Shown here: piece by piece, positions 56,476 to 64,000 of the stretch
Layout of the letters: each line of letters opens with the position of its first letter
How positions within the stretch are numbered: position 1 is the first letter of the stretch
From: Streptomyces sp. col6
GTDB taxonomy: Bacteria; Actinomycetota; Actinomycetes; Streptomycetales; Streptomycetaceae
Length of the DNA stretch: 64,000 nt
NCBI RefSeq assembly: GCF_008042035.1
Contig: NZ_RDBL01000006.1
Location: 769,292 to 833,291, forward strand
Direction of reading: 5' to 3'
The notes under the pieces: model-generated
Databases searched by the model: none
Seen by the model: only the letters and a program-made list of their open reading frames with translations
Told to the model about the DNA's origin: nothing
Made by a program: the position numbers and the translations under genes

Positions 56476-57688
56476 GTGGCCCACGGTGAGGTTCGAAGAA
56501 ATCGCGGCTCCCGAAAAGAGTGCATTCTCAAAGCCCTACGGTTCTGCGTACACGAGGAATGATTATGTACCGAGCGGGATTCCGCTGGTGCGCGGCGTGA
56601 ACTTGGGTGCAGGTCCGTTTCATGACGACGATTTTGTGTTCATCTCTTCGGAGAAAGCTGACACGCTTCCTGGTGCAAATCTGAAACCGGGCGATCTGGT
56701 GATTACTCACCGTGGGACGATCGGTCAAGTTTCGATGATCCCTCGAAATCCGCGACATGACCGCTATGTGTTGTCTACGAGCCAGGTGAAGGCTCGGCTT
56801 GATCGCGATAAAGCAGTTCCTGAGTTCTATTACTATTGGCTGCTTTCGCCGGTGGGGCAGAAGGAAATCCTGCAACACGTTTCCACGGTCGGAGTCCCGG
56901 GGCTTGTTCAGCCAGTTGCAACTGTTAAATCATTCAAGGTGCCAGTTCCGAGCCTGGATGAGCAGCGGACTGTGGTTGCTGTCCTTGGGGCGCTGGACGA
57001 CAAGATCGCCGTCAATGAGCGCATCGCGAACACAGCGGATCAGCTAGCGGACGCGGTCTTCGGCCGTACTGTTCGGTCGTTGGGCTCGCGTCCCATGGTG
57101 GAGATTGTCGAGCCGGTGCTTGGCGGCACCCCGGACCGTAAAGTGGAGGAGTTTTGGGGTGGCGACCTCCCATGGGCTTCTGTGAAGGATGTTGCGAACT
57201 CGGTAGCCGGCGCTCTCGTGGTGACCGAGGAGTGCATCACGACGCTCGGCGAGCAGAGCTCTCGCGCTAAGCGCATGCCAGCAGGGGCAGTAATCCTGAC
57301 GGCGCGTGGGACAGTCGGCCTGGTGGCGCGCTTGGCGATTTCCGCGGCCTTCAACCAGTCGTGCTATGCATTCGTTCCAAGCGAAATTCCTCCGGCTGTC
57401 TTGTTCCATCTGATTCGACTCGCCTCTACTCGGATGATGGGGCTCGCCCATGGGACTGTCTTCTCGACCGTCAACATGAAGACGTTTCAGCATGTTGAGG
57501 TTCCTGACATCCCGAGGGAACTCTTGCATTCCCTGGAAGCGGAACTGGGCCCCTTGCATGGGCTCATTGAGGCAAACTTGAAAGAGTCTTTGACTCTGTC
57601 AACCCTCCGCGACACCCTCCTCTCCCAGCTCATGTCCGGCCGCATCCGCGTCAAGGACGCCGAGAAGATTGTCGAGGACCACCTATGA
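56468..57688 (+). CDS. hsdS: Type I specificity subunit HsdS
   Basis: 406 residues from GTG 56468, overlapping hsdM by eight bases. Two target-recognition domains (about residues 1-155 and 215-345) are each followed by a conserved spacer ([41 protein letters not shown] and the C-terminal [32 protein letters not shown]). The DNA of both recognition domains (about 56510-56940 and 57090-57600) is visibly richer in A and T than hsdM and hsdR, a sign of exchange between strains. It fixes the recognition sequence of the complex. Confidence 0.96.
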
Positions 57689-60600
57689 CCACGCACGGGA
57701 GCGACAACGGCAGCAGCAACACCCCCGACAACTCCGAAACTCCCACCCCCGACAACTTCCGCCCCCTCGAAATCGACTGGGAGTTCCTCGCCCTCGACGA
57801 GCTCCTGGAGCTCGACTGGCCGAAGGCCGAGGGCAATGAGCTCGCGCCCGGTTCCGGTCACCGCCGTTCGTGGGACGACCTGATCCTGTACTCCGATCTC
57901 CGCGAGGCCATCGAGCGGCTCAACCCCGCCCTCCCCCCGGAGGCCGTCCGTGAGGCCCTCGCGACCGCCGCGACCCCGACCTCCCAGGACACGTACGAGG
58001 AGAACCGGACCGCGCACGGCTACCTGACCGACGGCGTCCACTCCGTCACGTACACCGACGCGCTCGGCGCCGAGCACACCCCGACCGTCCGGATCGTCGA
58101 CCTGGAGCACCCGGACGCGAACACATACCGCGCAGTCCGCCAGGTGACCGTGATCAACGGTGAGCGCAACCGCCGCTTCGACCTTGTCCTGTACGTCAAC
58201 GGTCTCCCGCTCGCCGTCATCGAGCTCAAGCGGGCCGGCGACCCGAACGCCACCCTCGCTGCCGCGCACACCCAGATCCGGCACTACGTCGAGGAGTTCC
58301 CGACCGCCTTCCGCTACAACGCGGTCGTGCTGCTCTCTGACGGGATCACCGCGAAGTACGGCACCCCCTTCACCCCGTACGAGCACTTCGCCCCATGGAA
58401 CACCGACGAGTTCGGCGCCCGCGTGGACACCGTGGATGCTGCCGCCGTCCACGCCGACACCGATGCCGACGTCCCGACCGGCCAAGACCTCGCCCTGCAC
58501 GGCCTGTTCACCCAGCCGCGCTTCCTCTCCCTCGTCCGGTCCTTCATCAACTTCGTGCCCACCAAGCGCATGAAGCGGATCGCGAAGCCGCACCAGTACT
58601 TCGCGGTCACCCGCGCCGCCGACGCAGTGCGCCGCGCCGCCGCGACCGATGGCAAGGCCGGCGTGGTCTGGCACACCCAGGGCTCGGGCAAGTCCGAGGA
58701 GATGGTGCTGACCACCAACCTCGTCATGCGCGACCCCGCCCTGCACAACCCCACCGTGGTGGTCGTCACCGACCGCACCGACCTCGACGACCAACTCTTC
58801 GACACGTTCAAGGAGAGCGAGGTCCTCCCCGAGCAGCCCCACCAGTTCCTCAACCGCGCCGCACTCCGCGAAGAGCTCGCCGCCAAGCGCACCGGCGGCA
58901 TCCTCTTCACCACCCTGCAGAAGTTCGGCCGCACCAAGCAGGAGAAGGAATCCGGGACCGACCACCCGCTCCTCTCCGAGCGGCGCAACATCGTCGTCGT
59001 GGTCGACGAGGCCCACCGCAGTCACTACGACCACCTCGACGGCTACGCCCGCCATCTGCGCGACGCGCTCCCGCACGCCACGCTCCTCGCCTTCACCGGC
59101 ACCCCGATCTCCGAGGCCGACCGCAACACCCGCGAGGTCTTCGGCGACTACATCGACACCTACGACCTCAAGCGGGCCGCCGACGACGGCGCGACCGTGA
59201 AGGTCTACCACGAGAGCCGCGTTGTCCAGCTTGTCCTCGACCGCGACGTCGACCCCACCGCCATCGACAGCGAGGCCGACCGCATCACCGACGGCCTGGA
59301 CGACACCGAGCGCACCCGCGTCGAGCAGGCCGTCGCCACCATGAACGCCATGTACGGCGCCCCCGCCCGGATACGCGACCTGACTCAGGACCTGGTCGAA
59401 CACTGGGAAGCCCGCCGTACGGCCATGCTGCCCTTCGTCGCGGACGCCGATGACGCACCCGGTGGAGCCCCTGGCAAGGCGATGCTCGTCTGCGCCACCC
59501 GCGAGATCTGCGTTCGCGTCTACGACGCCCTGAAGATCCTGCGCCCCGACTGGCACACGGACGACCCCACCACCGGCGCCATGAAGATCGTCTACTCCTC
59601 GGACTCCCGCAAGGACTCCAAGGAACTGCGCGCCCACGCACTGCGCGACTCCCAGCGCAAGGCCGTCATTAACCGCGCCAAGGACGCCGAGGACGAACTC
59701 CAGCTCCTCATCGTCAACAACATGCTCCTGACCGGCTTCGACGCGCCGTCCATCCACACCATGTACCTGGACCGGCCGCTGCGTGGCGCCGGCCTGATGC
59801 AGGCCCTGGCCCGCGTCAACCGCCGCTTCCGCAAGAAGGGGGAGGGCCTCCTCGTCGGCTACGCCCCCCTCACCGAGAACCTCCAGAAGGCCATCGCCGA
59901 GTACTCCGCCGACGACCAGGCCGACCGGACCCTCGGCCAGGACATCGACCGCGCCCTGGACGAACTCCGCAACGAGTACGACATCCTCGACCAGATGCTT
60001 CTCGGCTGGAATTGGCGCGAACGCCTCTCCCGCCCCGACCCGAAAGCCTTCGTCAAAACGGCCTACACCACGGCCGAGTACCTCCGCAGCCCCGCCACTC
60101 CGGGCAACAACCCCGACCAGCTCGACGACCCGAACCAGACTCTCAGCCGCCGCTTCCGCGAACACGGCTACCGCCTGGAACGCTTCTTCGCCCTCGCCGG
60201 CTCCTCCGCCGACATCTCCTCACGGTTTACCGACCAGCCGTACTGGAAGCGCGACATCCAGTTCCTCGTCGAGGTCCGTACGTACATGGCGAAGCTCGAC
60301 GCAATGGACCGCGAGGCCCAGGGCCTGCCGGTCGCCCGCGACGTCGCTCTCTATCTCTCCCAGCTCACCTCCGCCGTCGTCGAGACCGGCGGCGTCACCG
60401 ACCTCTTCTCCGAGGCCGGACTGGACAAAGCCGACCTCACCCACCTCAACGACGCCCTCGTCGGCCGCCTGCAGAACAGCGAAACCCCGCACCTGGCCGC
60501 CGAAGCCCTGCGCCGCCTCGTCGAGCAGAAGATGCGCGAGCAGACCCGGCACAACATCGTCCGCCAGACCGCGTTCTCGGAGCGCCTTCAGGACCTGATG

Positions 60601-61017
60601 ACCCGCTACATGCGTCAGCAGCTCACCAGCGCCGAGATCATCGCCCAGCTGGTGGAACTGGCCAAGACGGTCGCGGAAGACGCTCGGCGAGGTGAGAAGT
60701 TCACCCCGCCGCTGGGGGACGACGAACTCGCCTTCTACGACGCGGTCGCCGACCTCGGCAGCGCCCGCGACCTCATGGGCGACGAGATCCTCTCCGGTAT
60801 CGCCCGGGACCTCGTGGTCCAGGTCCGCAAGAACCTCAAGAAGGACTGGATCGCCCGCGAACCGGTCCGGGCCAGGCTCCGCGCCACCATCAGGCGCCTC
60901 CTGGCCCGCCACGGCTACCCGCCGGAGCAGTCCAAGGAAGCGATCGACCTGGTGATCCGCCAGATGGAACACTTTGCCGACAAGTGGTCCCAGGACGGCT
61001 CGGCCGCCGACGCATAG
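57685..61017 (+). CDS. hsdR: Type I restriction subunit HsdR
   Basis: 1110 residues; ATG overlaps the hsdS stop (ATGA). Order of parts: an N-terminal PD-(D/E)xK nuclease (FDLVLYVNGLPLAVIELKRAGD, with Glu180 and Lys182), two RecA-like motor domains with Walker A GSGKS at 333 and DEAH at 441-444, LAFTGTPISE, LLTGFDAPSIHTMYLDRPLRGAGLMQALARVNR, and a helical C-terminus that docks on the methyltransferase. It translocates DNA and cuts unmodified molecules. The gene ends at a strong terminator. Confidence 0.97.
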   Translation: MTTHGSDNGSSNTPDNSETPTPDNFRPLEIDWEFLALDELLELDWPKAEGNELAPGSGHRRSWDDLILYSDLREAIERLNPALPPEAVREALATAATPTSQDTYEENRTAHGYLTDGVHSVTYTDALGAEHTPTVRIVDLEHPDANTYRAVRQVTVINGERNRRFDLVLYVNGLPLAVIELKRAGDPNATLAAAHTQIRHYVEEFPTAFRYNAVVLLSDGITAKYGTPFTPYEHFAPWNTDEFGARVDTVDAAAVHADTDADVPTGQDLALHGLFTQPRFLSLVRSFINFVPTKRMKRIAKPHQYFAVTRAADAVRRAAATDGKAGVVWHTQGSGKSEEMVLTTNLVMRDPALHNPTVVVVTDRTDLDDQLFDTFKESEVLPEQPHQFLNRAALREELAAKRTGGILFTTLQKFGRTKQEKESGTDHPLLSERRNIVVVVDEAHRSHYDHLDGYARHLRDALPHATLLAFTGTPISEADRNTREVFGDYIDTYDLKRAADDGATVKVYHESRVVQLVLDRDVDPTAIDSEADRITDGLDDTERTRVEQAVATMNAMYGAPARIRDLTQDLVEHWEARRTAMLPFVADADDAPGGAPGKAMLVCATREICVRVYDALKILRPDWHTDDPTTGAMKIVYSSDSRKDSKELRAHALRDSQRKAVINRAKDAEDELQLLIVNNMLLTGFDAPSIHTMYLDRPLRGAGLMQALARVNRRFRKKGEGLLVGYAPLTENLQKAIAEYSADDQADRTLGQDIDRALDELRNEYDILDQMLLGWNWRERLSRPDPKAFVKTAYTTAEYLRSPATPGNNPDQLDDPNQTLSRRFREHGYRLERFFALAGSSADISSRFTDQPYWKRDIQFLVEVRTYMAKLDAMDREAQGLPVARDVALYLSQLTSAVVETGGVTDLFSEAGLDKADLTHLNDALVGRLQNSETPHLAAEALRRLVEQKMREQTRHNIVRQTAFSERLQDLMTRYMRQQLTSAEIIAQLVELAKTVAEDARRGEKFTPPLGDDELAFYDAVADLGSARDLMGDEILSGIARDLVVQVRKNLKKDWIAREPVRARLRATIRRLLARHGYPPEQSKEAIDLVIRQMEHFADKWSQDGSAADA

Positions 61018-61037
61018 CCCTCGCCTATATCGCTCCT

Positions 61038-61067
61038 GGCCCCGGCAAGCGCCTGCTTGCCGGGGCC
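61038..61067 (+). terminator. Terminator of the hsdMSR operon
   Basis: A perfect 13-bp stem (61038-61050 with 61055-61067) and four-base loop, 20 bases after the hsdR stop. It separates the first operon from the second methyltransferase module. Confidence 0.85.
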
Positions 61068-61241
61068 GTTCTCTGCCCGACCGGATGTCCTTCGCGGGGG
61101 CCGGCAGGGGGCGCCCAACCGCCTTACGGCAAAAGCAAATTCCCGTGCTGCGAGACGTGAGGTGCGTCAGGCCACTACTTTCAAGTCCGCGGAACGAACC
61201 GCAGAACTGCTAACTGCCGGTGTAAACAAGGGAGTTGTGGC

Positions 61242-61427
61242 ATGTCGCAGCGAGCACTGCTGTTGGTGGTGGTCGTCCTGGCGTCCGTGGTGGTGGGGCT
61301 CGTGGCCGGCATCCTCGAGTTCGTGGGCACGGGAGAGGTCGTCACGGCCATCCAGAACGGTGGCGCCGCCTGCGGAGCCACTGTTCTCATCGGGCTGGCG
61401 GTCGTCTCCTGGCTGAGGTCGTTGTGA
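61242..61427 (+). CDS. Small two-helix membrane protein coupled to a methyltransferase
   Basis: 61 residues from ATG 61242, with AAGGGAG upstream. Two hydrophobic helices (ALLLVVVVLASVVVGLVAGILEF and NGGAACGATVLIGLAVVSWL) are joined by a short polar loop; no signal cleavage site. Its stop overlaps the start of the next gene (GTGA), so the two are translationally coupled and probably act together. I know of no described type I system with such a partner. Function unknown. Confidence 0.7.
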   Translation: MSQRALLLVVVVLASVVVGLVAGILEFVGTGEVVTAIQNGGAACGATVLIGLAVVSWLRSL

Positions 61428-62830
61428 CCCAGGAGGAATGGGCGAACGAAGAGGGGCGGCTGAAGTACCGGCGAGTGCTGCGGGCCGTCGAGAAGCTGCG
61501 CAGCGTCGCCGATGCCGAGACAACGTACCGGCTTGCCTTTCAAGTGGTCTACCTTCACTGCTTGTTCCAACACGTAACGGCGGTGGAGGTGGACCGGCTG
61601 TGGGGGCCGGACTCGGAGTCAGCGGGGGCCAGGCTCGGTGCAATGTGGCCGCATACGCCCGTTGCTCGCGCTCACGGCCTTCCCGCGTATCGCGACGAAG
61701 GTGCGAGCCGTCCCTTCGAGCTCATCGACCCGGCCCTCCATGAGCTGATCGCGGAAGTGCGGCAGCTGGATCCGGACGTGAAGCTCCTTGACACGCTCCT
61801 CGACATGCACTCGGCACGCTACGCGCGTGGCGATGACTACTTCACATCGAACGACCTGGCGTATCTCTTCGCGGGGCTGGCCGTTCCCCGAGGAGGCGAG
61901 GTTGTTCGGGACCCGGTGTGCGGCAGCGGGCGACTGCTGCGCGCAGCCGCACACCGGGCTCGGGCGCAGGGAAGTGAAGTGCGCTTGTCCGGTGCGGATA
62001 TCAACCGGACGGCGCGCTATGCCGCAGCCGTCAACCTTGCCCTGCACGGATTCCACGCCGACCTCGGCAAGGAAGGAGCTGACACCCTCAGGGCGGGCAC
62101 TTCACCGATACCGGCCGACGTGATCGTCGCTAACCCTCCAGTGAACCAGCGGGACTGGGGGCACGGTGAACTGAAGGACGACTGGCGGTGGACCCTGGGG
62201 GTGCCACGTCCGGGTAACGCGAACTTCGCTTGGGTCCAGCACATCCTTGCCGATCTCACGCCACAAGGACGGGCCGTCGTTCTGCTGTCTTCCGGCGCGG
62301 CGCACAGCAGCAACAGCACCGACGGACTGATCCGCCGTGGGCTGCTGGAGAACGGTCTGGTCGTGGGTGTTGTGGCCTTGCCGACGTGGCTCTTTCCGCA
62401 CACAAGTGCGAGCACGGCGCTGTGGCTGCTGGCTAAAGGGGAGCGGCCGCACTCCGATCAGGTCTTGTTCGCGGATGCAGGGAAACTGCCAGCAGCGAAG
62501 GAGGGGGCGCGGCGCCACTTCGTAAAGGATTCGGTCGAACGCCTGCTGAAGATCTTCGGTGAATGGCAGGGACTTCGACGCCGTGAAGGCGAGGGGGACC
62601 CTGAATCCGTCCCATGGTGCCGTGCGGCGAGCCACGAGGAAATCGCTGAGGCGGGCTTCGATCTGACTCCCGCACGCTACGTGCGGCACCGGGAGGCCGT
62701 GCAGGAGAATTCAAGAGACGTAGAACGCAGCCGGAAAGCCGAGCTGTATGAGTGCTTGGACCGTAGCGCCACAGCCAGACGCCGAGTCCGCGATGCGTTG
62801 GAGGGCAGACATGACTACAGAGCCGGATGA
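61424..62830 (+). CDS. Second N6-adenine methyltransferase (HsdM-like), NPPV variant
   Basis: 468 residues from GTG 61424. A shortened N-terminal helical domain (WANEEGRLKYRRVLRAVEKLRSV) precedes the methyltransferase core: ARYARGDDYFTSNDLAYLFAGL, intact motif I DPVCGSGRLL at 163-172, GADINRTARYAAAVNLALHG, and motif IV NPPVNQRDW at 237-245, with Val in place of the aromatic residue that stacks on the flipped adenine. The later ENGLVVGVVALPTWLFPHTSASTALWLLAKG is HsdM-like. It overlaps the S-like gene by 20 bases and the membrane-protein gene by four. About 24 percent of the family-typical 540 residues is missing, mainly at the N-terminus. Confidence 0.85.
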   Translation: MTQEEWANEEGRLKYRRVLRAVEKLRSVADAETTYRLAFQVVYLHCLFQHVTAVEVDRLWGPDSESAGARLGAMWPHTPVARAHGLPAYRDEGASRPFELIDPALHELIAEVRQLDPDVKLLDTLLDMHSARYARGDDYFTSNDLAYLFAGLAVPRGGEVVRDPVCGSGRLLRAAAHRARAQGSEVRLSGADINRTARYAAAVNLALHGFHADLGKEGADTLRAGTSPIPADVIVANPPVNQRDWGHGELKDDWRWTLGVPRPGNANFAWVQHILADLTPQGRAVVLLSSGAAHSSNSTDGLIRRGLLENGLVVGVVALPTWLFPHTSASTALWLLAKGERPHSDQVLFADAGKLPAAKEGARRHFVKDSVERLLKIFGEWQGLRRREGEGDPESVPWCRAASHEEIAEAGFDLTPARYVRHREAVQENSRDVERSRKAELYECLDRSATARRRVRDALEGRHDYRAG

Positions 62831-63989
62831 CCTCACCGCTCCGTGGTCCATCGTCGAGTTGCGGGATTTCCCCGGGGTCGAGTACGCCGCTTACGGCATT
62901 ACGCAACCGCAGAAGGCACCCGATGGAATCCCGATGATCGGCGCAAAGGAGATCATCGAAGGGGAGGTGCACGTCCAGGAGTTCACGTTCGTGCCTCCGG
63001 AGGTAGCCGAACGCCACCCCCGCAGCACCCTGAGAGCAGGGGACCTTCTTGTCGTGCTCGTAGGGCGAGTGGGGGAGACGGCGGTAGCGACGGAAGAACA
63101 TGGGGGATGGAATGCCGCCAGGTCGCTCGCAGTTGTCCACTGGACACCGGAGGGCCACGTGCAGCACTGGGACCTGTGGCTTCGATGGTGGCTGAAAACA
63201 TCGCAGAGTCGCAGCTATCTCACGGTGTCCTCTTCGAACTCCGAGCACATGACCTTGCCTTTGCAAGCGCTCAACCGACTTCCGGTGCCGAAGCCTCCGG
63301 ACCGGGTGCGGGAGAGGCTGCTTGCGCTGATCTCCCTTGCCGAGCGCAAGAATGTGTTGAACAACCGGATCGCGACGTGTGCGACGGAACTCGCGGACGC
63401 GCACTATATAGAGACGCTGAGGGCATGCGGACAAGGTCCCACTGCCGAGCGCGCGATGGGCGAGGTGGCTCAGATCACGGCGGGTGTGGCGCAGCTCCCG
63501 CCGGACCGTGAGCAGCCGACCATGCCGTGGGTGTCTCCCCGGCAAGTACTGAACTGCAGGGAAGTGCATCTGGGGGCAGTGACGTCACGGACCGTGGCGC
63601 GAGGGGAGACTGTGTGTCCGGCCGGCAGCCTGTTGATCGCGCCCCGTCCCGGTGAGGTGCGGACCGTGCTCACCACGACTCCGCTAGTTCCGGGGCGGCG
63701 GACGCTTGCACTTCACACGGAGTCCGAGGCCGACCGAATGTGGTTGCTGCACACATTGCGTTTCCAGCGGCGGGAGTTGATGTCCGTAACGCAAGGCGAG
63801 CAGGCTCGTGCGATGAGGCGCAAGGACTTCTCGCGTTACAAGATCCCCTGGCCAGCAGATGTGGTCAGGCAGGGTTTCGCCACGCGTGCCGCTGCCCTGC
63901 ACGACCTCGCCTACGCCTCCGCCAGGGAGCGACACGTGATGGAGGAGCTGGTGGTGCACGAGCTGGAGAAGGGGGCCTGGCGCGTCTAA
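62811..63989 (+). CDS. Second specificity-subunit-like protein
   Basis: 392 residues from ATG 62811, overlapping the methyltransferase gene by 20 bases. Two HsdS-like repeats: LTAPWSIVELRDFPGVEYAAYGI ... RAGDLLVVLVGRVGETAVATEEHGG ... QALNRLPVPKPPDRVRERLLALISLAERKNVLNNRIATCATELADAHYIETL, then VAQITAGVAQLPPDREQPTMPWVSPRQVL ... FSRYKIPWPADVVRQGFATRAAALHDLAYASARERHVMEELVVHEL. The linking helices are those of HsdS. It should direct the methyltransferase partner to DNA. Base composition is less GC-rich than the core genome. The gene ends 11 bases before the window edge; what follows is not visible. Confidence 0.82.
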   Translation: MTTEPDDLTAPWSIVELRDFPGVEYAAYGITQPQKAPDGIPMIGAKEIIEGEVHVQEFTFVPPEVAERHPRSTLRAGDLLVVLVGRVGETAVATEEHGGWNAARSLAVVHWTPEGHVQHWDLWLRWWLKTSQSRSYLTVSSSNSEHMTLPLQALNRLPVPKPPDRVRERLLALISLAERKNVLNNRIATCATELADAHYIETLRACGQGPTAERAMGEVAQITAGVAQLPPDREQPTMPWVSPRQVLNCREVHLGAVTSRTVARGETVCPAGSLLIAPRPGEVRTVLTTTPLVPGRRTLALHTESEADRMWLLHTLRFQRRELMSVTQGEQARAMRRKDFSRYKIPWPADVVRQGFATRAAALHDLAYASARERHVMEELVVHELEKGAWRV

Positions 63990-64000
63990 CTTCGGCCAGC

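Noticed and set aside
57487..60165. A minus-strand frame of 892 codons opposite hsdR
   Set aside because: It is the mirror of hsdR codon bias in GC-rich DNA: Val/Gly/Ala/Glu-rich, no domain, while the plus strand encodes all HsdR motifs.

Overview
The window is a high-GC actinobacterial chromosome segment, almost certainly Streptomyces. The GC-rich third codon positions, frequent GTG starts, a WhiB-family regulator, a PadR-controlled exporter, a SpoIIE-type phosphatase with an anti-sigma-like ATPase domain, a polyphosphate glucokinase and the order ahpD-ahpC-oxyR ... fumC ... class I fumarase ... whiB-like ... glpX ... xseAB ... ispH ... ppgK all point there. From memory this order resembles the chromosomal core of S. 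coelicolor around its oxyR/ahpCD and fumarase genes; I could not check that with a search.

Layout, core part (1 to about 49400). Bases 1-2509 hold the end of a prepilin peptidase gene, a methyltransferase, a small conserved protein and a lipoprotein. 2778-9041 hold an aldo/keto reductase, a cis-prenyltransferase, a PhoH/PIN ATPase, a secreted SLT lysozyme-like protein with a long leader, and an AI-2E-type transporter. 9117-11315 is the peroxide-defence unit ahpC-ahpD with divergent oxyR. 11376-14979 is a PadR regulator with its ABC exporter. 15106-20814 hold an SPFH protein with a small ribbon-helix-helix partner, a class A penicillin-binding protein and a SpoIIE-type phosphatase. 21202-30839 hold a DUF402 protein, class II fumarase, a secreted SGNH esterase with a lectin tail, an M18 aminopeptidase, an MFS transporter with a divergent LuxR regulator, and a class I fumarase. 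31056-40435 are mostly housekeeping genes (DUF1707 protein, WhiB-like, glpX, nitroreductase, xseAB, an APC permease, ispH, ppgK). 40566-48194 is an AraC-regulated siderophore-uptake operon (ATPase, binding lipoprotein, one fused FecCD permease) that continues into a C39-like peptidase and an Eis-type acetyltransferase. ychF closes the core at 49402.

Accessory part (about 49403-64000). After ychF come a strong terminator and five copies of a 10-bp direct repeat, which I take as the scar or arm-site region of an integration event. Then follow a VapBC-like toxin-antitoxin pair, a TIGR04141/DUF6119 protein on the minus strand and, divergent from it across a palindrome-rich promoter region, a type I restriction-modification operon. 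That operon is unusual. Its first gene encodes a 715-residue protein that looks like a methyltransferase with both catalytic motifs lost, fused to a specificity-subunit-like tail and headed by a helix-turn-helix. It is followed by an intact hsdM, hsdS (AT-rich target-recognition domains) and hsdR. After a terminator a second set starts: a 61-residue two-helix membrane protein translationally coupled to a second methyltransferase (NPPV instead of NPPF) and a second S-like subunit, with no motor or nuclease gene before the window ends.

Working together: the core genes cover peroxide defence, the fumarase step of the TCA cycle, gluconeogenesis (glpX), isoprenoid supply (ispH, cis-prenyltransferase), cell-wall building and remodelling (PBP, SLT protein) and iron uptake. 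The last 14.5 kb is a defence island, and its two atypical methyltransferase modules are the best candidates for an undescribed system. No rRNA, tRNA, CRISPR array, insertion sequence or integrase gene was seen.
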